DNA from: Methylococcaceae bacterium
Lineage (GTDB): Bacteria; Pseudomonadota; Gammaproteobacteria; Methylococcales; Methylomonadaceae
NCBI GenBank assembly: GCA_030627205.1
Contig: DAOUSN010000032.1
Coordinates: forward strand, 1 to 32,889
Direction of reading: 5' to 3'
DNA: 32,889 nucleotides
Part shown: positions 20,172-29,800 of the stretch, in pieces
Layout of the letters: every line of letters begins with the position of its first letter
Numbering within the stretch: position 1 is the stretch's first letter
Made by a program: the position numbers and the translations under genes
The notes under the pieces: generated by a model
Databases searched by the model: none
The model's input: the letters and a program-made list of their open reading frames with translations, nothing else
What the model was told of the DNA's origin: nothing

Positions 20172-20954
20172 ATGTTGACTTATCCTAATATTGATCCCGT
20201 TGCCCTAGATTTAGGGGTCATTAAAGTTCATTGGTATGGCTTAATGTATTTATTAGGTTTTGCTGGCGTTTATTTTTTAGGGCAGTATCGCGCTAAACAA
20301 CCTTATTCGGCGATTAAACCCGAAGCTATTGAAGACCTTGTGTATTTTGGTGCATTAGGGGTTATTATTGGGGGGCGTTTTGGCTATATTTTATTCTATA
20401 ATTTTAGTTTATTTTTAGATAATCCTTTAGTGTTATTTAAAATTTGGCAAGGGGGAATGTCTTTTCATGGCGGCATGTTAGGGGTTTTTGTCGCCATGTG
20501 GTTTTTTGCCAAAAAACAAAAGTGTAGTCTGTTTCAATTGACCGATTTATTATCGCCGTTAGTTCCAATTGGATTAGGGTTAGGACGGATAGGTAATTTT
20601 ATTAATGCCGAATTATGGGGACGAGTTACTGATGTCTCATGGGGAGTAGTGTTTCCAAATGGAGGAAATTTACCACGCCATCCCTCGCAACTTTATGAAG
20701 CTTTTTTAGAAGGGTTGGTTTTATTTATTATTCTTTGGGTTTATACCTATAAGCAACGTCCAACAATGGCGGCCACTGGATTAGTTTTATTTCTTTATGG
20801 CGTTTTTCGTTTTTTTGTTGAATTTTTTCGCTTACCCGATGCCCATTTAGGATATTTAGCTTTAGATTGGGTAACGATGGGACAAATACTCTCTGTACCA
20901 ATGATTATTGTTGGGGCGGGTTTATTTTATTGGGCGGGTAAAAAAACAGTTTAA
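20172..20954 (+). CDS. lgt: Prolipoprotein diacylglyceryl transferase
   Basis: Lgt attaches diacylglycerol to the lipobox cysteine of prolipoproteins at the inner membrane. The 260-residue product has seven predicted helices, the [11 protein letters not shown] opening, [11 protein letters not shown], the FHGGMLG motif and the signature [18 protein letters not shown] with its essential arginine. The C-terminal [15 protein letters not shown] segment is also conserved. The ATG is 2 nt after gyrB, so the genes are co-transcribed. Its likely substrates in the window include the LCAC lipoprotein at 1948-2676. Confidence 0.97.
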   Translation: MLTYPNIDPVALDLGVIKVHWYGLMYLLGFAGVYFLGQYRAKQPYSAIKPEAIEDLVYFGALGVIIGGRFGYILFYNFSLFLDNPLVLFKIWQGGMSFHGGMLGVFVAMWFFAKKQKCSLFQLTDLLSPLVPIGLGLGRIGNFINAELWGRVTDVSWGVVFPNGGNLPRHPSQLYEAFLEGLVLFIILWVYTYKQRPTMAATGLVLFLYGVFRFFVEFFRLPDAHLGYLALDWVTMGQILSVPMIIVGAGLFYWAGKKTV

Positions 20955-20960
20955 AATTTT

Positions 20961-20994
20961 GAGTAGCAATACCCAGAAAAGGTTGTCGCTACTC
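20961..20994. terminator. Stem-loop between convergent lgt and yceI-like genes
   Basis: GAGTAGC (20961-20967) pairs with GCTACTC (20988-20994) across a 20-nt loop, in the 82 nt between two convergent genes. The position suits a shared terminator. The loop is long and no strong T-run follows, so the call is tentative. Confidence 0.4.
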
Positions 20995-21036
20995 TCTAAT
21001 CATTATTTAAACGTATTTTAGATGAGGCGTTATATT

Positions 21037-21612
21037 TTATTGTGTGAAGGTTAAACTAAAAGTAACAGGAGCGGACGTACTAATAGATGGTAATTTTGCA
21101 ATCACTTTTAATTGTTCGATTCCTTTTTCTAAACCAAATTGACTGGCATTAATAACTATAGGTTTATCAAGTATCAACATTAATTTATTATTTGATAGCA
21201 TAATAAATTTAACTGGCGTTTTAATTTTTTGTGTCATGCCATGTAATGAAGCATCAAACGTTAAGGTTTCAAGATAAACATCGCCTGCTTTCATCGCTGT
21301 TATTTTTTGAGAGTCAAATGTTGTTGTCAGTGTTGCATTAGCAAATTGACCGACTTCAAAAAGCATTTTTGTCATGCGTTCGTTACGAATAGGAATATTT
21401 GTTTCAACACTACTTAAGTCAACGCTAATATTTAAGCTACCCTTTTCATTAATAGTTCCACTTATTGTTTTAAAATGATGAACTTCACTGATAGCAGATT
21501 TTTTAGTTGAAGCAAAGCTAATGTTCGATTCATCATTAATTAATGACCAATCAGCAAAAGCATAAGATGAGGTGCAGAGGGTAATTAAGAAAATAGATAG
21601 AAATTTAGTCAT
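21037..21612 (-). CDS. YceI-family periplasmic protein
   Basis: The 191-residue product has a signal peptide (1-20, ending AFA) followed by the lipocalin-like YceI domain: WSLINDESNISFASTKKSAISEVHHF at the start, the SVETNIPIRNERM segment and the LTFDASLHGMT strand. YceI proteins bind polyisoprenoid or amphiphilic ligands in the periplasm; their exact role differs between species. AGGAAA 5' of the ATG supports the start. It is divergent from the P460 gene, whose start is 115 nt away. Confidence 0.93.
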   Translation of the reverse strand: MTKFLSIFLITLCTSSYAFADWSLINDESNISFASTKKSAISEVHHFKTISGTINEKGSLNISVDLSSVETNIPIRNERMTKMLFEVGQFANATLTTTFDSQKITAMKAGDVYLETLTFDASLHGMTQKIKTPVKFIMLSNNKLMLILDKPIVINASQFGLEKGIEQLKVIAKLPSISTSAPVTFSLTFTQ

Positions 21613-21682
21613 TGAAAGTTTCCTGTTAAGTTTGAACTTAATAGGACAAACTTTCTCAATAAGGGTTCAAGTATTATCCGTT

Positions 21683-21700
21683 ATGTTTCAGGTGAGACAT
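21683..21700. promoter_or_regulatory. Second parS-like palindrome, upstream of cytochrome P460
   Basis: ATGTTTCA-GG-TGAGACAT is an inverted repeat with one mismatch. In the opposite orientation its core TGTCTCACCTGAAACA differs from the gyrB-upstream site at only one base and from the parS consensus at two. It ends 27 nt before the ATG of the P460 gene, almost the same offset as the first site has from gyrB. Confidence 0.5.
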
Positions 21701-21727
21701 TACAATTTTATTATAAAGGTGATTATC

Positions 21728-22240
21728 ATGAAGAAATATTTTTTAACTTTAGCCATAACGATGATAGCAGGAGGTTTATCATTCACTAACAACAGCTTTG
21801 CTGAGAAAAAATTAACGAAAGATCCAAAGGCTATAACAAAAAATGAATATCTTGATTGGAGATTAATATCCATTTCACATCGAGATGATAATAAAACTCT
21901 GCGGGCTATTTTAGGAAATGATATTGCCATTAAAGCCACTCGTAAAGGTAAAGTTGAATCATGGCCTGATGGCTCGATTATTGCGAAAATTATTTGGAAA
22001 GAAAGAAGTCATCCTAATTGGGTTGCTGCGATTATTCCTAAAAACTTTGTAAAAGCCGAAGCGATGGTTAAAGACAGTAAAAAATATGCCTCTACAGGTG
22101 GTTGGGGGTTTGGAAAATGGGTTGATGGTCAACTTAAAATGCACTCAGAAAAAACTACAAAAACCTGTTTTGGGTGTCATTCTCCTATGAAAGCAAATGA
22201 TTATGTTTATACCTTTGTGCCGGCTATAATTGAAAAATAG
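21728..22240 (+). CDS. Cytochrome P460-family c-type haem protein
   Basis: The 170-residue periplasmic protein has a signal peptide (1-25, ending SFA) and a cytochrome P460 domain with the LGNDIAIKATRKGK, WPDGSIIAKIIWK and YASTGGWGFGKW segments and one haem-binding motif CFGCH at 147-151. P460 enzymes of ammonia and methane oxidisers convert hydroxylamine to nitrogen oxides using a lysine-crosslinked haem; whether this member does so cannot be told, because the crosslinking lysine cannot be assigned by eye. The start is the ATG at 21728 with an AAGGTG ribosome binding site; longer in-frame starts upstream have no support. A parS-like palindrome precedes it. Confidence 0.93.
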   Translation: MKKYFLTLAITMIAGGLSFTNNSFAEKKLTKDPKAITKNEYLDWRLISISHRDDNKTLRAILGNDIAIKATRKGKVESWPDGSIIAKIIWKERSHPNWVAAIIPKNFVKAEAMVKDSKKYASTGGWGFGKWVDGQLKMHSEKTTKTCFGCHSPMKANDYVYTFVPAIIEK

Positions 22241-22320
22241 CGGTTATTAAAATACTGGGGTAGGAGATATATTATTATTGGACTGACTAACCCAGTTATC
22301 CTTAAGAATACATAAGTAAA

Positions 22321-22833
22321 CTAAATATCCATAAACATCATTGGAATACCGTAAGTTAAAACAAAATAGGTTGTCGCTAAAATAAAGCTACTTTTCACAT
22401 CAAATCTAAAAAAATTACGCAAAATATAAGTTACAATCAATAAATACCATACGATTAAAAATGTAGCTAACAAAATAGCAATTTCTTCTCGATAAACTAC
22501 ATGTTTCATCACCATGTAGACATCTAATGCTTCTGCAGCCGTCGCCAATGTCATAATAAAATTTTCGCAAACAAAAATAGCAGTAAATAATTGATAAAAA
22601 TAAACCCATTTTTTCATTATTAGCAAAAAAATCGCAATAGTCGAAAAGGCCATAATGATTCGTAATGAAACCTCTAAAAAACCATCAACAGGATCAGCAA
22701 TCAAACCTTCAACTAGCCAACCTGAAAAAAAGTAAAACACAATTACTTTTCGCATAAATTTTGTAGTTGGAATTAAATCAAGAGGATTGTTTTTAAATCG
22801 GCATAAAGCAAGATATTGTAGTAACAAAGTCAT
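22321..22833 (-). CDS. Five-helix membrane protein, function unknown
   Basis: The 170-residue product has about five hydrophobic segments (near residues 29-46, 55-72, 76-100, 118-137 and 146-166) with few charged loops. The arrangement recalls Yip1-like proteins, but I cannot assign a family. Its start lies 38 nt after the stop of the TPR-sulfotransferase gene, so they are probably co-transcribed, and a function in the same surface-modification step is possible. Confidence 0.65.
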   Translation of the reverse strand: MTLLLQYLALCRFKNNPLDLIPTTKFMRKVIVFYFFSGWLVEGLIADPVDGFLEVSLRIIMAFSTIAIFLLIMKKWVYFYQLFTAIFVCENFIMTLATAAEALDVYMVMKHVVYREEIAILLATFLIVWYLLIVTYILRNFFRFDVKSSFILATTYFVLTYGIPMMFMDI

Positions 22834-22871
22834 AAGGAAAATTATAGGTTTAAGAAATTTCTATTTTACCG

Positions 22872-24956
22872 TTATTCACTGAAAGGTTTTTGATATTTTT
22901 CTTGCAATAGTTTTGCTTTATCATCCAGACCGATTGTTTCATAAGCTTTTATTAATGACTGTTGCCATTCACATTGCCAAGGAACTTTTTTCAAGGCAGT
23001 TTCGATTTTTTCAATCCCTTCATTAACATAACCTTTACGTAGATAAACTAACCCTAACATATAATGACAGGCTGCGTGTTCAGCGTTATGATACAGCATT
23101 TTTTTAAAATTAATTTCAGCGTCATCTAATTTTTGTTGGTGAAATAAATCAACTCCATTGGTTAAAAAACCAGGTTCTGGTAAGGTAATCATTTTAATTG
23201 GTTCACAGACTATTTTTGCATTAGTACCTTGAATAAGTGGTTGTAAATACTGTTGATAATATCGCCAACGTGCTTTAGAGCTTTTATAAACAGGTTGTCG
23301 CACTTGCCAAACACTCGCGGTTTTAACTGGGCGTTGCAATTCATTAAACTGTAAAACCTCAGGTTCCCAGTTAACCCCAATGTAAGCTAATATTTGTCGC
23401 GCAGAGAACTCAATATCATCAACTATGGCTTCATAATTGATGGTTAGAATTTCATTGGGAAATAGAGCGTTCCAATGTTGCATCATTAAATTATGATCGG
23501 CAAGTTGTTCGCCAATATCGGTTAAGTCATAGGCAAAACCCATACCACCATGTTTAGCTTGATAATCAGTGAAATAATTAGAAATTGCTATATCACGAGG
23601 ATCTCGACGTACTGAAATTATTTTTGCATTGGGAAAAAGAAATTTAATTAAGCCGATATTTTCAAAATTATGGGGTAGTTTATCAATAATATGTTTTACA
23701 TTAGGCGCGTAAGATCGTAATTCTTTTAAGATATTATTCGCAAGCCCTGCGGTAACTTTCACGGTTAAATCATCAATACAATCAGGATAACTACGCCCTG
23801 AACCCACATGTCGTTCCCAACGATTTAAGCCTTGAATAACGTTAGGAATAAGCCCTAATTCCCCTGCACCAAAAATTTGACTGTGACCTGATATAATTTG
23901 TTCAACTAAGGTTGTGCCAGAACGTGGCATTCCAATAACATAAACAGGTAGATTAGACTGTATTCCATAACCAACACGGTGTTCATATAAAGCCTTACAA
24001 AAACTCATTCGTATTTTACTAGATTGCTGGCGATGTTCCTGAGCATTATAAGATAACAATAATTTACTGGCTTCATTTGCTTGTATTGCAAATTCAAAGG
24101 CTTTACGATAGTGTTTGCGTTTATCCCATACGGTAACTAATTGGAATAAAATTCCTGTTCTTAATGAGCCTTCAAGACTAGGTTGTAGTGCTACTTTTTC
24201 TAATTTTTCTAACACTGCTTCATCAGGAAAATTACGGGCATTAATTAACGATGAATAACCTTTTACAAAATCAAGCTGTTTAACTTCTTTAAATAATTTT
24301 AATGCTTCTTCAATATCCCCTTGCTGCATTTGCTGCTGTCCTAAGCCTTGTAAAGCTGGAACAAAATCAGGTTGTTTGGCAAGAATCTCTTTAAATAAAG
24401 TTTCAGCTAACTTATAATTTTGCTCTTGACTTTCAACCATTGCCAATGAATTTTTAGCTTGAATTTGCAATAGATGAATCAAAGTCGATGAATGTATTTC
24501 ATCAACATTTAATTTATTAGCGAGTTCACCAGCTTTTTCAGCCGCATGTTTTGCTTGTGCTGGTGAATAGTTTAAAAAAACATTAGAAAGCTGTGTCCAA
24601 AGACCACTGTTATTTTCATCTAAACTAATCGCACGTTTAAGGAACATCACTGCTTCAATAAAATGTCCCTGAACATGGGCTAATTCCGCAGATTGTTGTA
24701 AAAGAAGACGATTATTTTCAAAATAATTTAATTCTTCTGTAAGAATCTCTTCTGCTTGTGAGTGTAAATCATGTTCAGCGAGTACAATACTATATTGAAT
24801 AACATAATAAATATATTGATTTTCATCAAGTTGCTGTTTTTGTTGCTGTAGCCAGTATTCAGCTTGAGAAAACTGCTGCTGTTCTACCCAGATGTTTAAC
24901 TGTTGCCGGTTTTGTGTGGAGCAATATGGGGAAATTTTTAATGGTTTATCAGTCAA
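22872..24956 (-). CDS. TPR-repeat sulfotransferase
   Basis: The 694-residue protein begins with tetratricopeptide-like helical repeats (about residues 15-330), followed by a sulfotransferase domain of about 240 residues with the PAPS 5'-phosphosulfate loop GMPRSGTTLVEQI (near 341-353) and the 3'-phosphate motif RRDPRDIAISNYF (near 448-460), then a second TPR block at about 600-690. No signal peptide or membrane segment is seen, so the catalytic part is cytoplasmic. The acceptor is unknown; similar bacterial TPR-sulfotransferases are thought to modify polysaccharides or small molecules. PAPS would come from the APS kinase encoded at the start of the window. The gene lies between an M67 peptidase gene (51 nt upstream) and a membrane protein gene. 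Confidence 0.9.
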   Translation of the reverse strand: MTDKPLKISPYCSTQNRQQLNIWVEQQQFSQAEYWLQQQKQQLDENQYIYYVIQYSIVLAEHDLHSQAEEILTEELNYFENNRLLLQQSAELAHVQGHFIEAVMFLKRAISLDENNSGLWTQLSNVFLNYSPAQAKHAAEKAGELANKLNVDEIHSSTLIHLLQIQAKNSLAMVESQEQNYKLAETLFKEILAKQPDFVPALQGLGQQQMQQGDIEEALKLFKEVKQLDFVKGYSSLINARNFPDEAVLEKLEKVALQPSLEGSLRTGILFQLVTVWDKRKHYRKAFEFAIQANEASKLLLSYNAQEHRQQSSKIRMSFCKALYEHRVGYGIQSNLPVYVIGMPRSGTTLVEQIISGHSQIFGAGELGLIPNVIQGLNRWERHVGSGRSYPDCIDDLTVKVTAGLANNILKELRSYAPNVKHIIDKLPHNFENIGLIKFLFPNAKIISVRRDPRDIAISNYFTDYQAKHGGMGFAYDLTDIGEQLADHNLMMQHWNALFPNEILTINYEAIVDDIEFSARQILAYIGVNWEPEVLQFNELQRPVKTASVWQVRQPVYKSSKARWRYYQQYLQPLIQGTNAKIVCEPIKMITLPEPGFLTNGVDLFHQQKLDDAEINFKKMLYHNAEHAACHYMLGLVYLRKGYVNEGIEKIETALKKVPWQCEWQQSLIKAYETIGLDDKAKLLQEKYQKPFSE

Positions 24957-25007
24957 TATTTATTAGATTTAGGTTGATAATTAGTTAGTAACTAATAATA
25001 GTTGTGT

Positions 25008-25424
25008 TTAAGAATGAAGCTGTAGTGTTACTTCTTCTACTTGATTATTAAGAAGATTAAATCCACGTAATTCTAAAACTCCCTTAGTATTTAAGGAAAT
25101 AATAAGATATAAAGCTTCGGGGTAATTTGCTAAAGCTAAATCAGTAGTTGAAGGATAAGCATCACTATGTGGGTGTGAATGATAAATTGCAAATAATTTT
25201 TCACCTTGCTCACGAAATAGTTTAAAAGTAGAAATTTGTTCAGCAACATTTAAATTAAATTTATTTTGGGGATGTGGGCTACTATTTGTAATACAATAAC
25301 TATTCTTCGCTTTACCTTCTATATGACTAATTAAACCACATACCTCTGTTTCCATTGATGACTGGGCGTGTTGTAACAGTTGCTGAACTATTCTCAGTGG
25401 AAGTTTAATTTCTTTTTGATTCAT
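25008..25424 (-). CDS. M67-family JAMM metallopeptidase
   Basis: The 138-residue product is a minimal JAB1/MPN domain with all zinc-site residues: Glu27 in TEVCGL, His82 and His84 in YHSHPHSDAYPS, and Asp95 in STTD. Bacterial relatives either trim C-termini of ubiquitin-like sulfur carriers (as with Mec and CysM in cysteine synthesis) or are of unknown use. No ThiS/MoaD-like partner is encoded within reach here. It probably heads the run M67-sulfotransferase-membrane protein. The coincidence with sulfur genes is suggestive but unproven. Confidence 0.9.
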   Translation of the reverse strand: MNQKEIKLPLRIVQQLLQHAQSSMETEVCGLISHIEGKAKNSYCITNSSPHPQNKFNLNVAEQISTFKLFREQGEKLFAIYHSHPHSDAYPSTTDLALANYPEALYLIISLNTKGVLELRGFNLLNNQVEEVTLQLHS

Positions 25425-25553
25425 AAATACTTGTCTTTTTAGTTTGGATAAGTATTAAAAATAACATAAGATAAAATTAATTGTAAAGCCTGCTGGATAA
25501 TTTTAAGCAATCAAGAAAATTATAAAAAATATTTTAAAATAATTTGGAAAAAG

Positions 25554-25667
25554 ATGAATTTACATAGCAATATAAAATCTATATCACATTTACAGGCATA
25601 TACAAGCAGTGTATTAGAACGATTAGTAAATTTTCCTGTTACTAAATTTTTAGATAAACATACCTAA
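25554..25667 (+). CDS. Possible 37-residue small ORF abutting the RND adaptor gene
   Basis: An ATG at 25554, preceded by GGAAAAAG, opens a 37-codon frame (MNLHSNIKSISHLQAY..., ending DKHT) whose TAA is joined directly to the ATG of the RND adaptor gene (TAAATG). The peptide has no signal or membrane segment; its middle could form an amphipathic helix. It may be a translational leader that couples to the pump genes, or the remnant of a longer gene. The arrangement, not the peptide sequence, is the evidence. Confidence 0.4.
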   Translation: MNLHSNIKSISHLQAYTSSVLERLVNFPVTKFLDKHT

Positions 25668-26873
25668 ATGACTAAAATTATTTTTAAATTATTACCTTTG
25701 CTCTTAATTATAATCATCGCTGGTGGGGGTTCTTATTATTGGCTGACTTCAAAACCCCAAGCTAACCGAATTCAAATTAAAAAACATCTTTCTCTTGTTG
25801 AATTAATAACTCCTGAATTTAAAGACCATATTTTAAGCGTTTATGCGATGGGGACAGTGATTGCAGCACAAGAAGTTAATTTAACTTCACGAATTAGCGG
25901 GATGGTGATTGCGACTAATCCTAATTTTATTGAAGGGGGGATTTTAAAGAAAGGCGAGCGTATTGTTAGTTTAGATCCAACCGATTATAAATTAATAATT
26001 GCCCAGCGACAAAGTGAATTTGAAAAAGCTCGTTTTGATTTAAAGTTAGAGCAAGGGCAGCAGACAATTGCTTTACGTGAATATCAATTATTAGGTGAAA
26101 AACTTAATACAGAGGAAAAGGAACTGGTTTTACGCAAACCACATTTACAAGCAGTAAAAGCTGCCTTAAATGCGGCTAAAGCTCGTTTAAAACAAGCCCA
26201 ATTAGATTTAGAGCGGACTCAGCCTTTCTCACCTTTTGATGCTATTATTATTAGCCGAAATGCCAATATTGGTTCGTGGATTTCTACCTTTTCAACTGGA
26301 ACACCTTTAGTCAAATTAGTCGGTATTAAGAGTTTTTGGATAGATGTTTCTTTGCCTGTTAATAAATTACGGTGGATTAATATTCCTGGTATAAATAGTA
26401 AAAGAGGCGCGAAGGTTCGTATTGCTTATGACACAGGTTGGGGCAAGGGGATTTATCGCTACGGTGTAATTAAACGTTTGAAGGCAGCTGTTGAAAGTGA
26501 GGGGCGAATGGCAAAATTAATTGTCGAAGTCGATGACCCTCTAAGTCAAAAACCTGAAAATAAAAATGTCCCACCTTTAATGTTAGGTACATTTTTACGT
26601 TTAAAAATACAAGGTAAAGTATTAAATAATGTTACTGCATTATCCGAAACATTACTCCATGATGGTAAAAATTTATGGCTAATGACTAAAGATAATAAAT
26701 TACTTATCTATCCAGCAAAACCTATTTGGAAAGAACAAGGGTTGGTTTATTTTACTGCTGAATCATTACCAAATAATATTCAGGTTATTAGTAGTGAATT
26801 ATCTACTCCCGTAGAAGGAATGGATTTACATCAAGCTAAAGAGTTAAATAAGGATAAAAACGAATGGAATTAA
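25668..26873 (+). CDS. RND efflux periplasmic adaptor (membrane fusion protein)
   Basis: The 401-residue product has an N-terminal membrane anchor (about residues 7-26), a biotinyl-lipoyl half-domain (EVNLTSRISGMVIATNPNFIEGGILKKGERIVSLDP), a coiled-coil hairpin rich in Gln, Glu, Lys and Ala (about 108-190), the second lipoyl half (PFDAIIISRNANIGSWIS) and beta-barrel domains. It links an RND pump to an outer membrane channel. No TolC-type gene is nearby. The C-terminal about 15 residues are charged and overlap the pump gene by 10 nt. Confidence 0.93.
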   Translation: MTKIIFKLLPLLLIIIIAGGGSYYWLTSKPQANRIQIKKHLSLVELITPEFKDHILSVYAMGTVIAAQEVNLTSRISGMVIATNPNFIEGGILKKGERIVSLDPTDYKLIIAQRQSEFEKARFDLKLEQGQQTIALREYQLLGEKLNTEEKELVLRKPHLQAVKAALNAAKARLKQAQLDLERTQPFSPFDAIIISRNANIGSWISTFSTGTPLVKLVGIKSFWIDVSLPVNKLRWINIPGINSKRGAKVRIAYDTGWGKGIYRYGVIKRLKAAVESEGRMAKLIVEVDDPLSQKPENKNVPPLMLGTFLRLKIQGKVLNNVTALSETLLHDGKNLWLMTKDNKLLIYPAKPIWKEQGLVYFTAESLPNNIQVISSELSTPVEGMDLHQAKELNKDKNEWN

Positions 26874-29800
26874 AGAAAACCTTACAACCTACTGGGGCTG
26901 TTAGTTGGATGGCTGGGCATTCCGTTGCCGCAAATTTAATTATGTTTGCTTGTATTGTTGGTGGTTTGTTATTTATGAAAACCATTAAACAAGAAGTTTT
27001 CCCTAATTTTGAGCTTGATAAAGTTAGTGTTACGGTAGTCTATCCGGGGGCAAGCCCTGAAGAAATAGAAAGTGGTATTTTATTGGCGATTGAAGATTCA
27101 ATTAGTGGACTAGAGGGTATTGATGAGGTTCATTCAACTGCAACCGAAGGCTTAGGAACTGTCATTGTTGATGCTTTAAGTAATGCGGATATAGATCGCT
27201 TAGTACAAGAAATAGAAAAAGAAGTTGACCGAATTACCACCTTTCCAGAGGATGCTGAAGTTCCTCAAGTATCTATTATTGCTGACAAGAAACAAGTGGT
27301 AACTATGGTTCTTTATGGTGATGCTGAGGAAAAAGTTTTACATGAATTGGGTGAGCAATTCAGGTTGTTATTATTACAAAGTAAAGAGATTACTCAAGTG
27401 GAGTTATCAGGGGTTAAACCTTTAGAAATTAGCATTGAAGTTAGTCAAGAAAATTTACGTCGTTATAAAATCTCCTTAGCTCAAATTTCCCAGCGAATTA
27501 AAGAAGCAAGTTTAGATTTACCTGGAGGCAGTGTTAAAACCAAAGCAGGGGAAATCTTAATCAGGATGAAAGAGCGTAAAGACTATCAACAACAATTTGC
27601 ACAAATATCAATTATAACTAGTGCCGATGGTAGTGAGGTTTTATTGGGGGAAATTGCAACTATTAAAGATGGTTATCAAGAAACCGATTATTCTGCCGTT
27701 TATAATGGAAAGCCTGCAATTATGGTATTGGCTTTTAGTGTTGGTGACCAAACACCAGTGGGAGTTTCAAATGCGGTTAAAGCAAAAATAGCAGAGTCCA
27801 AGTACTTATTACCTACGGGTATTCATGCTGAAATTCGTTTTGATATGTCAAAAACTTATACACAGAGAATTGATTTATTATTGCGTAATAGTGGTATGGG
27901 CTTAGTATTAGTATTTATTACCCTCGCTTTATTTTTAGAATTACGACTGGCTTTTTGGGTGATGATGGGGATTCCTATTGCTTTTTTAGGTTCTTTCTTA
28001 ATCTTGCCTGCTTTAGGAGTCAGTCTTAATATGATTTCCTTATTCGCCTTTATTATAGCTTTAGGTATTGTAGTCGATGATGCGATTGTGATTGGCGAAA
28101 ATATTTACCACTATCGGCAAGAAGGATTAGAGCCTTTAGAATCCGCTATTAAAGGGGCGTTAGATATGGCAAAACCTGTGACTTTTAGTATTTTAACTAA
28201 TATTGCCACTTTTATGCCCTTATTTTTTATCCCTGGTTTAATTGGCAAAATATTTATGATGATTCCTATGGTTGTCATTACGGTTTTCTTATTATCTTTG
28301 GCTGAAAGCTTATTTATTTTACCGAATCATTTAGGGCATTTAAAACCACTTAAAACTCATGGCTTACAACGATGGATTTTTGAAAAGCAACAAAAATTTA
28401 GCCATGCCTTTAGAGAATGGGTTTATCATCGTTATGGAACATTTTTAGAAGGTGTATTAAATCATCGCTATTTAACAGTGACTATGGCATTTTCATTATT
28501 AGTGCTGGTGTTGTCTTATGCCTTGAGTGGACGTATGGGCATGAGTATGTTTCCCAAAACTGAATCTGATTTTGCAAAAGTGTCGATAATTTTGCCCTAT
28601 GGAACGCCAATAGCAAAAACTCAGGCAGTGGTTAAAATATTAACGCAAAATGCACGAAAAGTTGCCGCAGAATTACCCAATGGCAAACCACTTATACGGG
28701 GTATTTTTTCGCAAATTGGTAAAGATGGCACTCATACTGCATCAATGATGGTGTATTTAGCTGATGCTGAAGTTCGCGAAAAAATCATGAGTACTGAAGC
28801 TTTTAGTCAACGTTGGCGAAAAATCACTGGTGAATTAGTTGGCGTAGATTCATTGATATTTGAATCTGATGCAGGTGGACCTGGAGCAGGGGCAGCATTA
28901 ACGATTGAACTAAATCATCCAGACATGAAGGTGTTAGAGCTGGCAAGCAAACAATTAGCTGATGCTATCCGCGCCTATCCGATTACCAAAGATATAGATG
29001 ATGGCTTTAGTTTAGGTAAATCACAACTTGATTTTAAATTATTACCTGAAGGTTTAAGTTTAGGCTTTAGCGCGCAAAATGTAGCCAGACAAATTCGTAA
29101 TGCATTTTATGGGAGTGAAGTTTTACGTCAACAACGGGGGCGTAATGAGATTAGAATCATGGTTAGATTACCAAAAAATGAACGCATATTAGAACAAAAT
29201 ATTACCGATTTATTATTATGGACGAATTCTGGGAAAGAAATCCCCCTAACTGAAGTAGTGAGAATAGAGCGAGGACGCGCTTATACAGAAATTAATCGTC
29301 GTAATGGGTTGCGTAATGTACAAGTAAAAGCTGGGGTTTCTCCAAAAACAAAAACAGGTGAGGTGATTAATAGTCTTAAAGCCACTGATTTACCTAAATT
29401 AGTCAAACAGTTTCCCGGTTTAAGTTACAGTTTTCAGGGAGAACAAGCTGAAATGGCTGATAGTTTAGGCAGTTTAAAGCTGAGTTTTATAGTTGCTATT
29501 ATTGTGATTTATGCGATGTTAGCAATTCCTTTTCAAAGTTATGTGTTGCCAATTATTGTGATAATCAGTATACCTTTTGGGATTATTGGGGCAATTTTTG
29601 GTCACTTAATGATGGGTTATGATTTAAGTATTTTAAGTTTATTAGGGGTGGTTGCTTTATCAGGGATTGTGGTTAATGATTCATTAGTTTTAATAGATTA
29701 TGCTAATCGACTACAAATTGAAAGTGATAAAAGTCCTTTTCAAGTGATAAAAACCGCAGCTATTCAACGTTTTCGTCCAATAGTTTTAACAACAATGACG

